Positions 62,191-64,000 of a stretch of 64,000 bases of DNA are shown one piece after another; positions within the stretch are counted from its first letter, which is position 1, and each line of letters begins with the position of its first letter. The position numbers and the translations under genes were made by a program. The stretch is from Alligator mississippiensis (Eukaryota; Chordata; Crocodylia; Alligatoridae), in contig NC_081828.1 in NCBI RefSeq assembly GCF_030867095.1, positions 54,041,434 through 54,105,433 on the forward strand, in the 5' to 3' direction. The notes beneath the pieces are model-generated. The model made no database searches, was not told the DNA's origin, and saw only the letters and a list, made by a program, of their open reading frames with translations.

Positions 62191-64000
62191 CTACTACAAA
62201 ACTGTAGTGATGCATCGTGGCTAGGTAGAAGGAGGTTAAGTGGGCTGGTATGTCTTTGGTAGGGGAAAAGATTTGGAAGGTGTTGCTTTGGGAAAGGGAG
62301 GTGGGAAGGTGATGCAGTCTGTGGCATGATTCAATTTCTAGCAACAATCTGTGTGTCCTACATTGCAGAAAACACAGCCTTTCTATTATAGACAACACTG
62401 GGCCATGAATTTGGTAGCTGGGGAAGGAAAATATTAGAGAACAACAAATGGAGAGAGAATGGGACCAGTGCAAGCTGAAAATTTGCCTTGAGTTAGTTGC
62501 CGGATTTCCTGTCAGGGATTGCAGGATTCAGGGGTTAGGGGCCCAGGGACTGTGAGGAAGAACTTGTTGAGACACAATTTGGGGAGGCAAGAACCTCAAG
62601 GAAGAAAAGGAAACGGAAAAGAAGTATTATGAAGGGGTCTTGGAATTGGCATTCACACTCCCCATGTTTATTTACCCTGAAGCTCTAAACTTTAAAAAAA
62701 CATGTGCAAAAGCCTCAGCCTGTCTTCAGTGGGAGAAGTCAAGATCCTTGACTGAGTACAAATTAGCATATGTAAAAGTACCACTGAACAGACATGTGTT
62801 AATTTCTGGTATTGATATAGCATTATTAAATAGTCTTTGGCCCTTCATCATAGAGAACTCTAACCTCATGGCAGTTGCATTCTCTCAGCACAGAGTGAGG
62901 AGTTTGGTGTCTGATCAAAGATTGGAGCGAATATAGTCTAATGGATACAAGGATCCCATCCAAGAACAATATTTACATTCTTGGCACCAGCAGTCTCTTC
63001 TGTCCTTTGGGTGAACTGAAAAGCCTTTTCCCTTGAGATCCTGGGCCCTAAGTTAATGCAAAGGGAGTATTTCAAACCATTTTGAGCTTCCTGATTATTT
63101 ATCATCTTCAGTTGAATGCTACCAAGGGACTTGAGTCAGGAATCATGTTGAAATATCTCCACCTACCTCCTTTCCACAGTCTCAAGCTCAAGCAAAATAT
63201 TTCAGTAATTCTGTTGAAAGGGACAGGCTGCCTTTCTGCAGAAGCCTTAAAAACCTCACCTCTTCTACCATTTTTTAAAATCCAAAGTCAGCCATGATGC
63301 ACAGTGCTGTGTTTGGAAACCAAGCTAAGGATCTGTGTCCTGTCTCAGGGTCTAACACCTGTAACAGAGGCTGGAAAGTAGACTAAGGCTTTGCATTCTG
63401 CCAGTATACATGAAGAGAGCCAAGGCAGAGCAGGTTGGTTTCAGGCAGGTCTCCTAGAGAGTATTTTTAAAAAGAAGTGCTATTAGGTGGCCTGTTATGT
63501 TACTAGTTTCAGTTCACTTTTTGCAGGTAGGGTGAAGGGGACCTACCATCCTAACCCGCTCTAAATGCATTACACTATTACTTTCTTTTCTCCTTTCTTA
63601 GGACAGAATGATGGTGTAGGAAATCCATAACTGCATGGATGCATCCTAGTTGTTATAGCTCTGTATTCCATGGTCCCTTGAACATCCAACTGAGAGCAAG
63701 CATGAAATGTGGGGCATCCTGTTCCTGTACCGTAGGGATAGACCAGCTGAAGTTAAGGAGAGTCTCCATCTATTGCTAGTGGCAGAGGACAGTCTAAAAG
63801 TTCGGGGTTTGTTTGGTTTTTTTTTCCATCCAGAACAGGGCAGTGATGAAGCACACAGTGCTTAGCTGGCTTTTTCCAACAGGAATAATGAGAAATGACT
63901 ACAGCTGTACTGTGACAGAGTTTGTGGGGACTGAGGGGGAATAATCTTTTGATTTTTAAGAGGCCCTTCAAATTGGGTCCTTTCTGAGGCTAGTGGCTGG

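Overview
The window is vertebrate genomic DNA, most likely crocodilian and less likely turtle. The grounds are spliced genes with vertebrate orthologues, CR1 LINEs ending in short TCTATG-type repeats, many CORE-SINE/MIR fossils, abundant hAT deletion derivatives with 8-bp target duplications, a pogo/Tigger-like element and a Penelope-like retroelement fossil. There is no prokaryotic gene organisation and no CRISPR array. The species assignment is inference from repeat content.

Two host genes are present, tail to tail. On the + strand, bases 306-6919 carry ten 3'-terminal coding exons of the laminin subunit gamma-2 gene (LAMC2), the last 513 residues of its coiled-coil arm, followed by a 3'UTR that probably ends near 8830. 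On the - strand, 41225 down to 13627 carries ten coding exons of NMNAT2, the neuronal cytosolic NAD-synthesis enzyme. Their phases join without error from codon 30 to codon 307, and a long 3'UTR probably ends near 9950. NMNAT2 exon 1 (about codons 1-29) was not found, so 41226-64000 is read as part of its large first intron. The LAMC2-NMNAT2 order and orientation match the human 1q25 arrangement.

Region by region: 1-8.8 kb is LAMC2. 8.8-9.95 kb is a short intergenic gap with a CORE-SINE relic. 9.95-13.6 kb is the NMNAT2 3'UTR. 13.6-41.2 kb holds NMNAT2 exons 11 to 2, whose introns contain two CR1 copies on the + strand (one with an unbroken reverse-transcriptase ORF), a CR1 tail on the - strand, and several DNA transposons with readable target duplications. 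41.2-64 kb is intron 1. It holds nested MITEs, a hAT element with two miRNA-precursor-sized hairpins, a Penelope-like fossil with RT and GIY-YIG remnants, a 380-bp segment between perfect 14-bp repeats, and a run of old L3/CR1-type LINE pieces all on the - strand.

The two host genes are unrelated in function: laminin-332 adhesion, and axonal NAD+ maintenance. Apart from them, almost everything recognisable is transposable-element history. The most notable items are the Penelope-like fossil, the intact CR1 ORF antisense to NMNAT2, the foldback-carrying hAT derivatives and the 14-bp-TSD segment.
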